Positions 16,401 to 24,811 of a DNA stretch of 64,000 nt are shown here, one piece after another (position 1 is the first letter of the stretch; the number at the start of each line of letters is the position of its first letter). The stretch is from NCBI RefSeq assembly GCF_000495795.1, contig NZ_AWGD01000022.1, forward strand, positions 41,778-105,777, in the 5' to 3' direction. The notes under the pieces are model-generated. The model worked only from the letters and a program-made list of their open reading frames with translations, was not told where the DNA came from and made no database searches. This DNA is from Asticcacaulis sp. AC460 (GTDB lineage Bacteria; Pseudomonadota; Alphaproteobacteria; Caulobacterales; Caulobacteraceae). A program made the translations under genes and the position numbers.

Positions 16401-16516
16401 AAGACGTCGTAATTGGCATGGGTCAGGGTAAAGCCGCCGGCGACCAACAGCAGGCAGGCGGCAAGCGCGACCAGACGCGCGTGGCTCAGGCTGAGGCGAA
16501 CAAGGGCGCTCAACAT
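13403..16516 (-). CDS. RND efflux permease, CzcA/CusA-like (HME-type)
   Basis: A 1037-residue inner-membrane pump with two periplasmic lobes and 12 helices. The N-terminus (NYDVFPDFVPAQAEVQTEAPG) and overall length fit the heavy-metal-efflux branch of RND pumps. In helix 4 the motif reads VALGVVVDDAVIDVENI. It keeps the second Asp and the Glu of the CzcA proton relay, but the DFG Asp of classical CzcA is replaced by Ala (ALG). The substrate is therefore uncertain; a metal ion or an organic compound is possible. It is the last gene of the run, 4 bp after the adaptor gene, and is preceded by a two-component system that probably senses the substrate. Confidence 0.88.
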   Translation of the reverse strand: MLSALVRLSLSHARLVALAACLLLVAGGFTLTHANYDVFPDFVPAQAEVQTEAPGLAADQVEQLVTRPVEQAINGAAGVQSVRSESIQGLSLVTVTFKEGAEPYRARQIVAEALNEAAANLPAGAKSPKVAPLTSSTMDLLKVGFVSDKLDPQALRDFVQWQVRPRLMSVPGVARATVYGGSVRRIEVRVDPNALSARGLSLDDVIKATQTSTALSGGGFIDTSEQRILVEPRAQAADAADIAATPLAAAASGTPAAVVHIGDVAEVVEAPAPDFGDAVVMGQPGVLISMSSQYGANTLKVTRDVEAALAELAPALKSQGVTMSANLHRPANFIETALSGILEDLVIGAVLIAIILFAFMRNLKTVLISFVSIPLSLLATVMVMDRMGLSINTMTLGGLAVALGVVVDDAVIDVENIVHRLRDRPEGISAAETILRASLEVRSPVIYATLVVALVLVPVLMMHGLQGAFFAPLALAFILSTLISLVVAIVVTPALSLLMLQKTRLPDEPRLLGRLKAWHVGVLEGICNRPRPLFVLSGVVSIAAIAALFFFSNELLPSFKEGHFVLGVTAQPGTSLSVMRRYGESISADLLHIDGIASVEQQIGRSEGGEDTWGPEKSEFHVELKPHLSGAKQDAIEAEIHKVLDSYPGLETEVLTFLGDRIGESLTGETAALAVNIYGGDADTLAKTAEQVSGELSKLKGAGDVKIQTPPSTPSVHIDIDRAEAAQHGLTPVDILGAVQSAYEGVTAAQIFRSDRALDVAVTLPNELRQSPEAVGDLLVRGPDGSVARLGDIARVTLDESRTVISHNGGRLVETVTANPAPADAVRVTKAAEAALTAQIKLPDGVYLEYVSVADEANKARNELLLNTGMALTGIVALLSLAFGSGRAVGLIVASAPFALVGGVVAVALTGASLSLGSLVGFVTLIGVAARNAILLLAHTQQLADEGHDWSLGTVIRATQERVTPILMTALVTALGLLPLAFGTGEAGREIQGPMATVILGGLITSTLMSLLVLPAMIWRFRHPPVRAAEGDITTRT

Positions 16517-16520
16517 CGTG

Positions 16521-17429
16521 CTACTCGCCCGCCGGGGTGGAAGTGGCGGCGGTCAGCAGGGCCGAGGCGCCCTGGACGACCACCTGCTCACCGGCCGCAA
16601 AGCCGTCGCTGACGATCAGACCGTCGGGGACGACGCGGACCAGCACGACGGCACGGCGGTCGAAGGTCTGCGGCCCCGTCCTGACATAGGCATAGACCCG
16701 CCCGCCCTGACGCAGAAGCGCCGCATTGGGGATCAGCAGGCCATTCGTCGTGCCGCCGCCATAGAGCGACGCCTTCATCGTCAGGCCGTTGCCGAGGTAG
16801 GCCGCGTTCGGGCCGGTCACCATGGTCATCAGTCCCGGCGATTGCAGCCGGGCGTCGGCGGTCCGGGCAATTCCGAGCACACGGGCATCGACCGAGCCGA
16901 TCGCGCCCAGATCGAGGGTGGCCGTCTGCGCCCCTTTGAGGCCCTGCCCTGACGGCGTATCGACGCGCACCAGAGCGGTCTTGCCGTTGGCCAGGTCGCT
17001 GCCGAGCTGCCGCAGGGCGACATCGGACTGATTGGAGAACCAGGCGCCCCATTCCAGACCCAGGCGCTGTTTAAGCAGGGTGACCTTGGCCTGGTCGCCG
17101 CGGGCCTGGGCCAGCGCCGCCTCGGCGGCTTTCTGCGAAACGGTATCGTCCTTGGCCAGATCTTGCGTGCGCGCCGCTTCGGCCTGCGAGGCATTATAAG
17201 CCGACTGCGCGGTCGCCAGATCGCTCAAAAGGGTCAGCAAGGGCGTCGCATCGACCACGGTGGCAAAGGCATTCACCGAACCGGAACTCTGCGCGGCGCG
17301 GATCGGCGCCACCCTGATCTGCAGCCGGGTTTGGGTTTTCGCATCCAGTTGCAGCGGTTTGTCGGCCTGGGCGTAAGCGGAGCCGGCGGTCAGGGCCAGG
17401 ATCAGGGCGGCGGCAGGTATCAATTTCAC
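16521..17429 (-). CDS. RND periplasmic adaptor (membrane fusion protein)
   Basis: A 302-residue adaptor, short for the family (usually 350-500), with a signal peptide at 1-20 (ending SAYAQA). It has a coiled-coil hairpin of Ala/Gln-rich helices at about 65-125 and C-terminal beta-barrel and membrane-proximal pieces (GLLIPNAALLRQGGRVYAYV; GLIVSDGFAAGEQVVVQGA). The lipoyl/barrel halves look trimmed relative to CusB/CzcB, and no His/Met-rich metal-binding N-terminus is present. It overlaps the upstream outer-membrane gene by four bases (ATGA) and bridges permease and outer-membrane channel. Confidence 0.85.
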   Translation of the reverse strand: MKLIPAAALILALTAGSAYAQADKPLQLDAKTQTRLQIRVAPIRAAQSSGSVNAFATVVDATPLLTLLSDLATAQSAYNASQAEAARTQDLAKDDTVSQKAAEAALAQARGDQAKVTLLKQRLGLEWGAWFSNQSDVALRQLGSDLANGKTALVRVDTPSGQGLKGAQTATLDLGAIGSVDARVLGIARTADARLQSPGLMTMVTGPNAAYLGNGLTMKASLYGGGTTNGLLIPNAALLRQGGRVYAYVRTGPQTFDRRAVVLVRVVPDGLIVSDGFAAGEQVVVQGASALLTAATSTPAGE

Positions 17430-18784
17430 TGGGTAACCTCATCGGTCTTTACGGCGTCGCTCAAAATCCGGGTATCCGTGGTGTCGAAGGTTTGATGCAG
17501 CGCGTCTTCGAGCGCCAGCCGGTCATTGTGCGCGGTCCTTTGCGCCTGAAGCAGATGGATTTGTGTCTGCGTGGCATTGAGTTCGGCGAGCAGGGCATCG
17601 GCCTGGTCGCCCTCGCCGGCCAACTTCATGCGCTGGGCACGGGCAGCCATGTCGCGCGATACCGGCAGATCGGTGGTGGCGATGCTTCGAGCAGTCCCCA
17701 GGTCGGCGCTGTAGGTCGTGGCCGCCTGAGCGGCGTTGCTACGGGTGGCCTTGACCACGCTTTCCAGCGTTTTGCCGGCGGCGAGACGCGTCGATTGTGC
17801 TGCGTCGATGGCGGCGCGGTTGCCATCGAGGGGCGGCAGGGTCAGGCTGAGCGAGAACGGAATTTTCACCTGACCACGTTCCCAGTTATAGCCCGGCTGA
17901 AGACTGATATCCGGGTATTGCGCCGCGATGGCCGTACGCAGGTCGTTCTCGGCGACGTCATAGTCGACAACCGCCAGCAGGACGTCGGCACGATGATAGA
18001 CTGCCTTGTCGATCATGGCGCGCAACTGCGCCTCATCAAGTACATCAAGTTCTGCCGCGGGGCGTATCGTCATCGCTTCCACGGCCGCAACATCGGCGTC
18101 GAGCGCGTGCGCCACGGCCGCGACGGCGGCGATATGCCTGGCCTTGGCCTCAGCCAGGGCCTGGCGTGCGCCTGACACATCGAGTGCGGCCTGCGCGGCG
18201 ACACCTTGCGCCTCTTCACCGTGACGGACCCGCTTCTGGATCAGCGCCTGATAGGCGATACGTTGATCCAGCAGGGTTTGATTGAGGGCAATCTCCTGCG
18301 CTGACAGGCTCAGGTCGTTCAGGGCCTGGTAAAGCCGTTGCCGTACGCCCCAGACCGCCTCGGCCAGGGCATAACGCGCCCTGATAACCGTCAGATCGGC
18401 GCCCGTAACCCGGGCGGCACGCCTGGCGCCGGTGTCCAAAGGAATGCCGACGGCCCCACCGTATAGCCACGGCTTCTGCGGATCGGCATCCTTCGAATAT
18501 TCCACGGTGAGCATAAGGGAAAGCGGCGGCAGATTGCGAGCGGCCTTCCGGTTGGCCTCGGCGGCGGCCAGGGTTGCGCGCGCCGCCGCGACCGCCGGGT
18601 CGCGTTGCAATGCCAGTTGCAGCAAGGTCTGGGCATCGGCGTCAGCCGGCAGGTCACCCGCGTGCACAGAGGGGCCGCCCGCTGTTTTGAGGTCCATCGG
18701 CGCAGCCTGGTAATGGGCGCAGGCTGACAGGGTCAGCATAAGCGCCAGGGCGGTGGCCGATAATGCCCGATATCCCGTACCCAT
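17426..18784 (-). CDS. TolC-like outer-membrane efflux lipoprotein
   Basis: A TolC-family outer-membrane factor of about 452 residues with a lipobox at the N-terminus (TLSACAHYQ), two repeated helical hairpins rich in Ala/Gln and a beta-barrel portion. The start at 18784 (MGTGYRAL) gives a clean lipoprotein signal and has AAGG upstream. An in-frame ATG at 18829 would add 15 charged residues before the signal and is less likely. It is the first component of the tripartite pump and starts about 75 bp after the sensor kinase stop. Confidence 0.85.
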   Translation of the reverse strand: MGTGYRALSATALALMLTLSACAHYQAAPMDLKTAGGPSVHAGDLPADADAQTLLQLALQRDPAVAAARATLAAAEANRKAARNLPPLSLMLTVEYSKDADPQKPWLYGGAVGIPLDTGARRAARVTGADLTVIRARYALAEAVWGVRQRLYQALNDLSLSAQEIALNQTLLDQRIAYQALIQKRVRHGEEAQGVAAQAALDVSGARQALAEAKARHIAAVAAVAHALDADVAAVEAMTIRPAAELDVLDEAQLRAMIDKAVYHRADVLLAVVDYDVAENDLRTAIAAQYPDISLQPGYNWERGQVKIPFSLSLTLPPLDGNRAAIDAAQSTRLAAGKTLESVVKATRSNAAQAATTYSADLGTARSIATTDLPVSRDMAARAQRMKLAGEGDQADALLAELNATQTQIHLLQAQRTAHNDRLALEDALHQTFDTTDTRILSDAVKTDEVTQ

Positions 18785-18859
18785 ATTGGCCTTGGTCCTC
18801 GATGCCTGCATGACATTTCGGGTGGTCATAGTCCGCCAAGATGAGGCGAAACTGAAACG

Positions 18860-20227
18860 TCAGACGATAAAACGGATTTCGACGCCGAGGCCTTCACCAT
18901 CTTGCGGCGTAAACAAGCGAATCTCTGCGCCGAGAATATCGCAGATACTGCGCACGATCGACAGGCCAAGTCCGCTGCCCGGCTGGGTCGTCCCCTTGAT
19001 GCGGTAAAAGCGCCCGAAGACGTGTTCGCGCTCAACTTCGGCAATGCCTGGGCCGTGGTCACGGACAGTGAGCCGGGCGCGGCTGTCCATCAGGCTGACG
19101 GTGACATCGACCTGAGCACCGGGCGGCGAATACTTGATGGCATTGTCCAGCAGATTGCCGACCAGCAGCGCAAGCAAGGGCTTCGCCGCCACTATGGCCG
19201 TTGCCTCGTCGCCGGAGAGACCAAGCTCAATGCCTTTGGCCAGGGCCTTGGGATAGACCTCCGCCAACACCTCCCTGGCGGCATCGTACAGATTGACCGG
19301 GGCAGCGTCGGCTTGCACATGGCGGATACGCGCCAGGGTCAGCAACTGATCGAGCAGGCGCGACGTGCGGTGGACGCCCTGGCTCAGATCCTCGAGCATG
19401 GCATTCCGGTCCCTGGACGTGCGGACATTGCGGACGACATCGACCTGCACGCCAAGCGCCGCCAGGGGCGTGCGCAATTCATGCGCCGCATTGTCGGTAA
19501 ACAGGCGTTCCTGGGCGATAGACCGGTCAAGCTTGGCCAGCAGGTGATTGATCGAGTCCGACAAGGGGGCCAGTTCCGACGGAATCGCCTTGCCGTCGAT
19601 CAGCGACAAATCATCGGACGAACGTTTGCGCACGGCGGCGGCAAATCCAAGCAGATCGCGCAAACCCCAGCGAATGCCCAGCCACACCGCCAGGGCAATG
19701 ATGGGCAGGATGAGCAGCAGCGGCAGGGACACACCCCAGACGATGCGTTCACTCACCTCGCGTCGGGCATGCAGCATCTCGCTGACCTCGACCACCACGC
19801 CGTCGGCCGGCACGCGTAGTGTAAAGACACGCCATGCGTCGTGACCACGTTTCGTGTCGCGGAACCCCTTGCCGGCCACGGGCGCACCCGCCGGCGCGTT
19901 GTCGGATTCAATGACCAGACGGCCACCCTTCCACACCCGAAAGCTCCGCCATTTGGCGTATTCGTCCAGCGCCGCCCGATCCTCCGCGTCGAGGCCCAGA
20001 TCATGTGTCCCGACCCGCAATGCCGCCAGGTCGTCATTGGCGCGGGCCAGATGCCACAATTCCTGGGCCGTGGTGATCAGTTGGGAATCGTAGACCTCCG
20101 AGACCTCATCCTGGGCGCTGACATAGGCGATCACGCCGATCAGGGCCGTCACGACGATGAAGGGAATGCCGACCCCCAGCAGGATCTGCAGTGTCAGGGA
20201 GGGGCGCCGCTTAGCCGTTGATGACAT
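18860..20227 (-). CDS. Two-component sensor histidine kinase
   Basis: A 455-residue membrane kinase. A first helix at about 15-37, a periplasmic sensor domain at about 38-162 and a second helix at about 165-187 are followed by HAMP, then the dimerisation box with phospho-acceptor His249 (HELRTPLAALG). The ATPase domain has N (LLDNAIKYS), G1 (DHGPGIA) and G2 (GSGLGLSIV) boxes. The architecture is that of QseC/CusS-type kinases. Its start overlaps the response-regulator end by 17 bp. It probably senses the substrate of the adjacent efflux pump in the periplasm; the periplasmic domain has no obvious His/Cys cluster to identify a metal. Confidence 0.9.
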   Translation of the reverse strand: MSSTAKRRPSLTLQILLGVGIPFIVVTALIGVIAYVSAQDEVSEVYDSQLITTAQELWHLARANDDLAALRVGTHDLGLDAEDRAALDEYAKWRSFRVWKGGRLVIESDNAPAGAPVAGKGFRDTKRGHDAWRVFTLRVPADGVVVEVSEMLHARREVSERIVWGVSLPLLLILPIIALAVWLGIRWGLRDLLGFAAAVRKRSSDDLSLIDGKAIPSELAPLSDSINHLLAKLDRSIAQERLFTDNAAHELRTPLAALGVQVDVVRNVRTSRDRNAMLEDLSQGVHRTSRLLDQLLTLARIRHVQADAAPVNLYDAAREVLAEVYPKALAKGIELGLSGDEATAIVAAKPLLALLVGNLLDNAIKYSPPGAQVDVTVSLMDSRARLTVRDHGPGIAEVEREHVFGRFYRIKGTTQPGSGLGLSIVRSICDILGAEIRLFTPQDGEGLGVEIRFIV

Positions 20228-20864
20228 AACCGACCCCGCGCAAGGTTGAAATCAGTTCGCGCCCCAGTTTCTTGCGCAAGGAATAGATGGCGGCTTCGAC
20301 CGTGTTGCTCTCGAAATCGCCGTCCCAGCTATAGACCTGTGCCTCGATGTCGCCCTTGCTGACGATGCGCCCCATGCGCGCCATCAGCAGGTTCAGGATC
20401 TGGAATTCGCGGGCGGTGATCTTCACCCATTCCCCGGCCTTGCGGACCGTGCGGGCAGCGGTATCGACCTCGATGTCGTTCAGCGTGATGACGGTCTGCG
20501 AACGCCCCAGGCTGCGGCGATGGACCGCGCGTAGCCGCGCCAGCAACTCGGCCAGGGCAAACGGCTTGACGATGTAATCGTCGGCGCCGAGGTCGAGGCC
20601 TTCGACGCGCGCCTCCAACCCGTCGCGCGCCGTCATGATCAGGACCGGCGTGTCGGACGTCTGGCGCAGCGCCTTCAGGACCTTAAGGCCCGAAATGCCC
20701 GGCAGGTTGATATCGAGAATGACCGCCATATAGCTGTTGGTACGGGCGGCTTCGAGCGCGGATTCGCCGTCGCGCAGCCAGTCGGCCGTGTAGCCGCCCT
20801 GGATCAGCCCGGTGCGCAGCGCCTTGCCCAACAAATCATCATCTTCGACCAGCAGAAGGCGCAT
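20211..20864 (-). CDS. OmpR/PhoB-family response regulator
   Basis: A 217-residue regulator. The receiver domain (1-115) has the acidic pocket VEDDD at 6-10, phospho-acceptor Asp51 (ILDINLPG) and the conserved Lys of the IVKPF motif. The C-terminal winged helix (125-217; ITAREFQIL and SLRKKLG) binds DNA. It starts 6 bp after the EamA gene and overlaps its kinase gene, so the pair is co-transcribed with the pump. Autoregulation of the run from a promoter upstream of 21307 is likely but no direct repeat was identified. Confidence 0.92.
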   Translation of the reverse strand: MRLLLVEDDDLLGKALRTGLIQGGYTADWLRDGESALEAARTNSYMAVILDINLPGISGLKVLKALRQTSDTPVLIMTARDGLEARVEGLDLGADDYIVKPFALAELLARLRAVHRRSLGRSQTVITLNDIEVDTAARTVRKAGEWVKITAREFQILNLLMARMGRIVSKGDIEAQVYSWDGDFESNTVEAAIYSLRKKLGRELISTLRGVGYVING

Positions 20865-20869
20865 ATCGG

Positions 20870-21307
20870 TCAGGTCCTGTACGCGACCAGGACGGCGCCG
20901 CCGGCGATGAGCCCGACGCCGAGCCAGTTGAGCAGAGACAGCTTCTCACCCAGAAACAGCACGGCAAACACGGCGACAAACACGACGCTCAGCTTGTCAA
21001 TCGGCGCCACCTGGGCGGCGTCACCCAGTTTCAGGGCGTGGAAATAGCAAAACCACGACGCGCCTGTCGCCAGGCCCGACAGAAGCAGAAACAGCCAGGT
21101 ACGGTTGGAAATGCTGCCCGGCGCCTGCCAGCTGTGGGTTGCCAGGACGACGGCGGCCGCCGCTACAACGATGACCAGGGTACGAATAAAGGTCGCCATA
21201 TTCGAATTGACCGCCTCGACACCGATCTTGGCGAAGATCGCGGTAAGGGCGGCAAAGACGGCGGACAGCACAGCCCAGAAGGGCCACGACAAGGCGAGGG
21301 ATTTCAT
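20870..21307 (-). CDS. Half-size EamA/DMT-family membrane protein
   Basis: A 145-residue protein with five predicted membrane helices and a single EamA domain (WPFWAVLSAVFAALTAIFAK at the start; DKLSVVFVAVFAVLFLGEKL near the end). Most EamA transporters carry two such domains in about 300 residues, so this one must dimerise like small multidrug-resistance proteins. It begins the run that continues into the two-component and efflux genes, 6 bp from the next start. Its substrate is unknown. Confidence 0.85.
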   Translation of the reverse strand: MKSLALSWPFWAVLSAVFAALTAIFAKIGVEAVNSNMATFIRTLVIVVAAAAVVLATHSWQAPGSISNRTWLFLLLSGLATGASWFCYFHALKLGDAAQVAPIDKLSVVFVAVFAVLFLGEKLSLLNWLGVGLIAGGAVLVAYRT

Positions 21308-21384
21308 GCGCGTCTCCGGCTTGCGACTCGTTCAGCCATTGGCCCCGCTTATGGGGCGCAGGTAAAGCCCGGCGCGCGTTTTTG

Positions 21385-23010
21385 TTACATCCCGACGCGA
21401 CGCCGCGGTACGCTCGCGGCCTCCGTCGCCGCATCCCGGCGGGTATAGGCAAACCCGGCGAAATGCGCCGGGCAAGCCCGTCCCGACGTGTCCTGGCAGG
21501 CCATACCGACAAAGGTGCCGGTAAAGCTCGGATGCCCCGGCAAGGTCGCCTCATCGGACAGGCAGGTCGCGTCGAAGACCTCCTCGAGCTGATGCCACGC
21601 ACCGTCGCTGCGATAGCTGAACCACAGATGCCGGCCATCCGACACCACGCGCAACTCGACCGGCCCGGCCGGAAGCGGATAGATTTTCGACAGCGCCTCC
21701 GGACATGCCGGATCCGGCAGCGCCGACATGACGCGCAGATGCCGCCCGGCCGCCTCATCGAAGCTGATGCAGGCGTAGTGGAACTTGGTCGAGTTGTAAT
21801 AGCAGACCAGCCCCGCCGACTGCTGGAAGCTTTCGGGTTCGAAGTCGACAACCGTCGTCGCCTCGTAGCCGAACGAGGTCTGCCGCCGCGCCACCAGGCT
21901 TTGCTCGAACAGGCTCCCGATCGTTTCGCACCCGAACAGGGTCAGGTGCCCCGGCCGCGCCGACAGGCTGAACAAAGCGTCCGGATAGGGCGTGCGCAGC
22001 CACTGGAAGTCCTCCGGCAATGTGCTACCAAACGCATAGCGCTGCGTTTCCTCGGCTGAGGCCTTGGCCGGCTGGCCGACCTGAGCCAGGGGTTCCGACG
22101 GTTCGATCCATCCGTCCGCCGTCCAGCGTACCGGCTGCAACGCCGTTTCGCGCCCCAGCACACAAGCTTGCGTCCCCGGAACCGGCCGGGCGCACAGATA
22201 GGCCATCAGCCACGTTCCGTCCTCCGCCTCGACCAGGTCGCCATGCCCGGCCTTCTGCAAGGCGAGGTCCGGCCGGCCGCGGCTCGTCACAATCGGCCCA
22301 TACGGACAGACCTCGTACGGTCCGTACAGGTCACGCGACCGCGCCAGGGTGACGGCATGGTCCCACCCGGTGCCGCCTTCGGCGACAACCAGGTAATACC
22401 AACCATCGCGGCGATAGAGGTGCGGCCCCTCGGTATAGCCCAACTCGGTGCCTTCGAAGATCACCTTCGCTTCCCCGAACAGGACTCGGGCTTCCGTGTC
22501 GTACGGCTGCATCAGGATGCCGGCAAAGCGGTTATGGCCGCTGCGGTGATCCCACAGGAGATTGAGCAGATAGCTCTTGCCGTCCGTGTCATGGAACAGC
22601 GACGGATCAAAGCCGCTGCTATTGAGATAGACCGGATCGGACCAGTCGCCCTCGATCGCATCGGCGGTCACGACATAGTTGTGGAAGTCTCGCAGCGACA
22701 TGCCCTGGGCGCCGTACTCGGTCGTTCGACCATAGCGCCGGACCAGCGAATAGGTGAGATAAAACCGGCCCTTGGCATAGCTCAGGCACGGCGCCCAGAT
22801 GCCGCAGCTATCGGGTATGCCGCGCAGATCCAGCTGCGACGACCGCCGCAGGGGCCGCGACACCAGCCGCCAATTGACCAGGTCGGTGGAGTGATGGATC
22901 TGCACGCCCGGGAACCACTCAAAGGTCGAGGTGGCGATATAATAGTCGCTGCCGACGCGAATGATCGACGGATCGGGGTTGAAGCCCTGCAACACAGGAT
23001 TACTGATCAC
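21385..23010 (-). CDS. Cytoplasmic GH43 beta-xylosidase
   Basis: A 541-residue GH43 enzyme without signal peptide, so it acts on imported oligosaccharides. The five-bladed propeller starts NPVLQGFNPDPSIIR with base Asp13. Asp135 (GFDPSLFHD) is the pKa modulator and Glu194 (YTEGPHLY) the acid. Residues from about 325 form the C-terminal beta-sandwich found in XynB-type beta-xylosidases (GH43 subfamily 11-like). It releases xylose from short xylo-oligosaccharides. The start overlaps the end of the upstream MFS gene by 11 bp, indicating one operon. Confidence 0.9.
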   Translation of the reverse strand: MISNPVLQGFNPDPSIIRVGSDYYIATSTFEWFPGVQIHHSTDLVNWRLVSRPLRRSSQLDLRGIPDSCGIWAPCLSYAKGRFYLTYSLVRRYGRTTEYGAQGMSLRDFHNYVVTADAIEGDWSDPVYLNSSGFDPSLFHDTDGKSYLLNLLWDHRSGHNRFAGILMQPYDTEARVLFGEAKVIFEGTELGYTEGPHLYRRDGWYYLVVAEGGTGWDHAVTLARSRDLYGPYEVCPYGPIVTSRGRPDLALQKAGHGDLVEAEDGTWLMAYLCARPVPGTQACVLGRETALQPVRWTADGWIEPSEPLAQVGQPAKASAEETQRYAFGSTLPEDFQWLRTPYPDALFSLSARPGHLTLFGCETIGSLFEQSLVARRQTSFGYEATTVVDFEPESFQQSAGLVCYYNSTKFHYACISFDEAAGRHLRVMSALPDPACPEALSKIYPLPAGPVELRVVSDGRHLWFSYRSDGAWHQLEEVFDATCLSDEATLPGHPSFTGTFVGMACQDTSGRACPAHFAGFAYTRRDAATEAASVPRRRVGM

Positions 23011-24262
23011 GCACCGCCTCCGTTGGCTTGACCAGAAGCCACAACAGCAACGCCCCCAACAGGTCGATGCCGCCCAGGATAAAGAAGAAGGGCGTATAGC
23101 CCGTCGTCGCCACCAAAGTCCCTATGGCGACCGAAAACAGCAGGGCGCCCAGATTGGCGGCGGTCCCGGCCAGACCCGCCACGGTCGCGACCTCGCTCTG
23201 GCGGAACAAATCCGACGACATGGTGATGACGGTCACCGACAGGGTCTGGTGCGCGAAGGCCCCCAAACACAGCAGTGCGATGGCGACGTAGGGGCTCTCC
23301 ACGAAGCCAACGAAGACGACCCCCATCATCATGACGGCCCCGACCGTAAAGGTCAGCCGGCGAGCATTAATCAGAGAAATCCCGAATTTCTGAAATGTGG
23401 AAACGAGGAACGGCCCGAACAGGCATCCGATGTCGGCGGCGACGAACGGCAACCACCCGAACAGGGCGATCTGCTTCAGGTCGAACCCCCTCACCGTGGC
23501 CAGGTACAGCGGCAGCCAGAAGACCAGCGTGCTCCAGGTCGGATCGGCCAGGAACCGCGGGATGGCAATGCCCCAAAAGTTACGCTGTTTCAGTATGTTG
23601 AGCAGCGACGGCCGCTCTCCCGAAGCCGCGAGATGCTTTTCCTGACCATCCAGGATGTAGTTCTTTTCCGGATCTTTCAACGCTTTATGCTCTAACGGCG
23701 AGCGATAGGTGAAAAACCACAGCACCGCCCACAGCACACCCAACGCGCCGGCAAAGACGAACGCGGCCTGCCAGTTGTAATACAGGATGGCAAACGCGAC
23801 CAAAGGCGGCGCCAGCATGGACCCCACAGAGGCGCCGATATTGTAGAGACCGCTGGCAAACCCCCGTTCCTTGGCCGGAAACCACTCGGAAACGACCTTG
23901 AGCCCACCGGGTTGGGCGGTGCCCTCGGCAAACCCCTGAAGGCCGCGCAACCAGGCCAATGCCTGCCAATTGCCCGCCAGGGCATGGGCCATGGTGATCA
24001 CACCCCAGGCCAGGGCGAACAGGAACAATCCCATCTTCAGCTTGACGACATCGAGGATGAAACCGGCGATGGGCTGCAACATGATGCCGAACTGAAAAAC
24101 GCCGGTAATGAAGCCATAGTCCTTTTCGCTCATGTTCATCGTGGTCATGAGCGTCGGCGCCGCAACGCTGAGCGTGCTGCGCGTCAGATAGTTGAGGATG
24201 GTGCCGACTGTCAGCAGCGCAATAATGCCCCACCTCACGCCACCGCTGTTAATTCGCACCAT
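23000..24262 (-). CDS. MFS transporter, ACS family (ExuT hexuronate-type)
   Basis: About 420 residues with 12 predicted helices. The segments NYLTRSTLSVAAP, FAEGTAQPGGLKVVSEWFPA and ERGFASGLYNIGASVG are typical of the anion:cation symporter family, which includes the hexuronate transporter ExuT. With the GH43 xylosidase behind it and a FadR/UxuR-like regulator divergent, the substrate is plausibly a uronic acid or aldouronate from glucuronoxylan; this is inference. The ATG at 24262 is chosen; a 16-residue upstream extension (to 24310) lacks a ribosome-binding site and precedes the natural N-terminus. Confidence 0.85.
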   Translation of the reverse strand: MVRINSGGVRWGIIALLTVGTILNYLTRSTLSVAAPTLMTTMNMSEKDYGFITGVFQFGIMLQPIAGFILDVVKLKMGLFLFALAWGVITMAHALAGNWQALAWLRGLQGFAEGTAQPGGLKVVSEWFPAKERGFASGLYNIGASVGSMLAPPLVAFAILYYNWQAAFVFAGALGVLWAVLWFFTYRSPLEHKALKDPEKNYILDGQEKHLAASGERPSLLNILKQRNFWGIAIPRFLADPTWSTLVFWLPLYLATVRGFDLKQIALFGWLPFVAADIGCLFGPFLVSTFQKFGISLINARRLTFTVGAVMMMGVVFVGFVESPYVAIALLCLGAFAHQTLSVTVITMSSDLFRQSEVATVAGLAGTAANLGALLFSVAIGTLVATTGYTPFFFILGGIDLLGALLLWLLVKPTEAVRDQ

Positions 24263-24811
24263 AAACAGGACCTTGCTGAACCAGCGGAAATTGCGCGCTC
24301 GGACGTACATTATTGACGCCAGCGATGTCGATATAGGTCATGCTCTTCATGGTGTGTTGAATTGTGGTGCCGCACGAGATTAGGTCTGATGTTATAATTG
24401 TTCACATCGTCCATTCCCGTCAATAGCTATTCACCACGCAATGCACTCGATTTCCACCCCCAGAAAATCGTCAGGGGAATTTTGACTTTAATTTATTGTT
24501 TTTTATAGCAAAACCTCCAAGGCCCTTTTATAACTGGGCAACTTTATTTCAAAATTAGGCGCAAGCGCTCAAACCTCGCGCCCAGTCTAATTGGGATAAA
24601 TAGTCTGCTTGTATAAATCAAAAATGGGACACCGACCCCGGTTGAGCCGGCCATCGGCGGGACCGGCACCCCCCGTCCCTGTACGGAAGACTTGCATTCT
24701 CGTCCGGCTATGGCACTAACGATCATAACAGGAACCCACCCGCGACAAGCCGGCACGGCTTGGGGCATACACAGCATCGGAAATATCCGGTTTGATTTTC
24801 CACGGTCATTC
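24263..24811. promoter_or_regulatory. Divergent intergenic region between the hexuronate-type MFS and FadR-type genes
   Basis: About 550 bp without a supported gene, AT-rich between 24440 and 24560. A 21-bp imperfect inverted repeat with arms GATGT (24389-24393) and ACATC (24405-24409) lies about 130 bp upstream of the MFS start and is a candidate GntR operator. GGCGCAAGCGCTC near 24558 is another small palindromic element. No promoter boxes are assigned. Confidence 0.35.
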
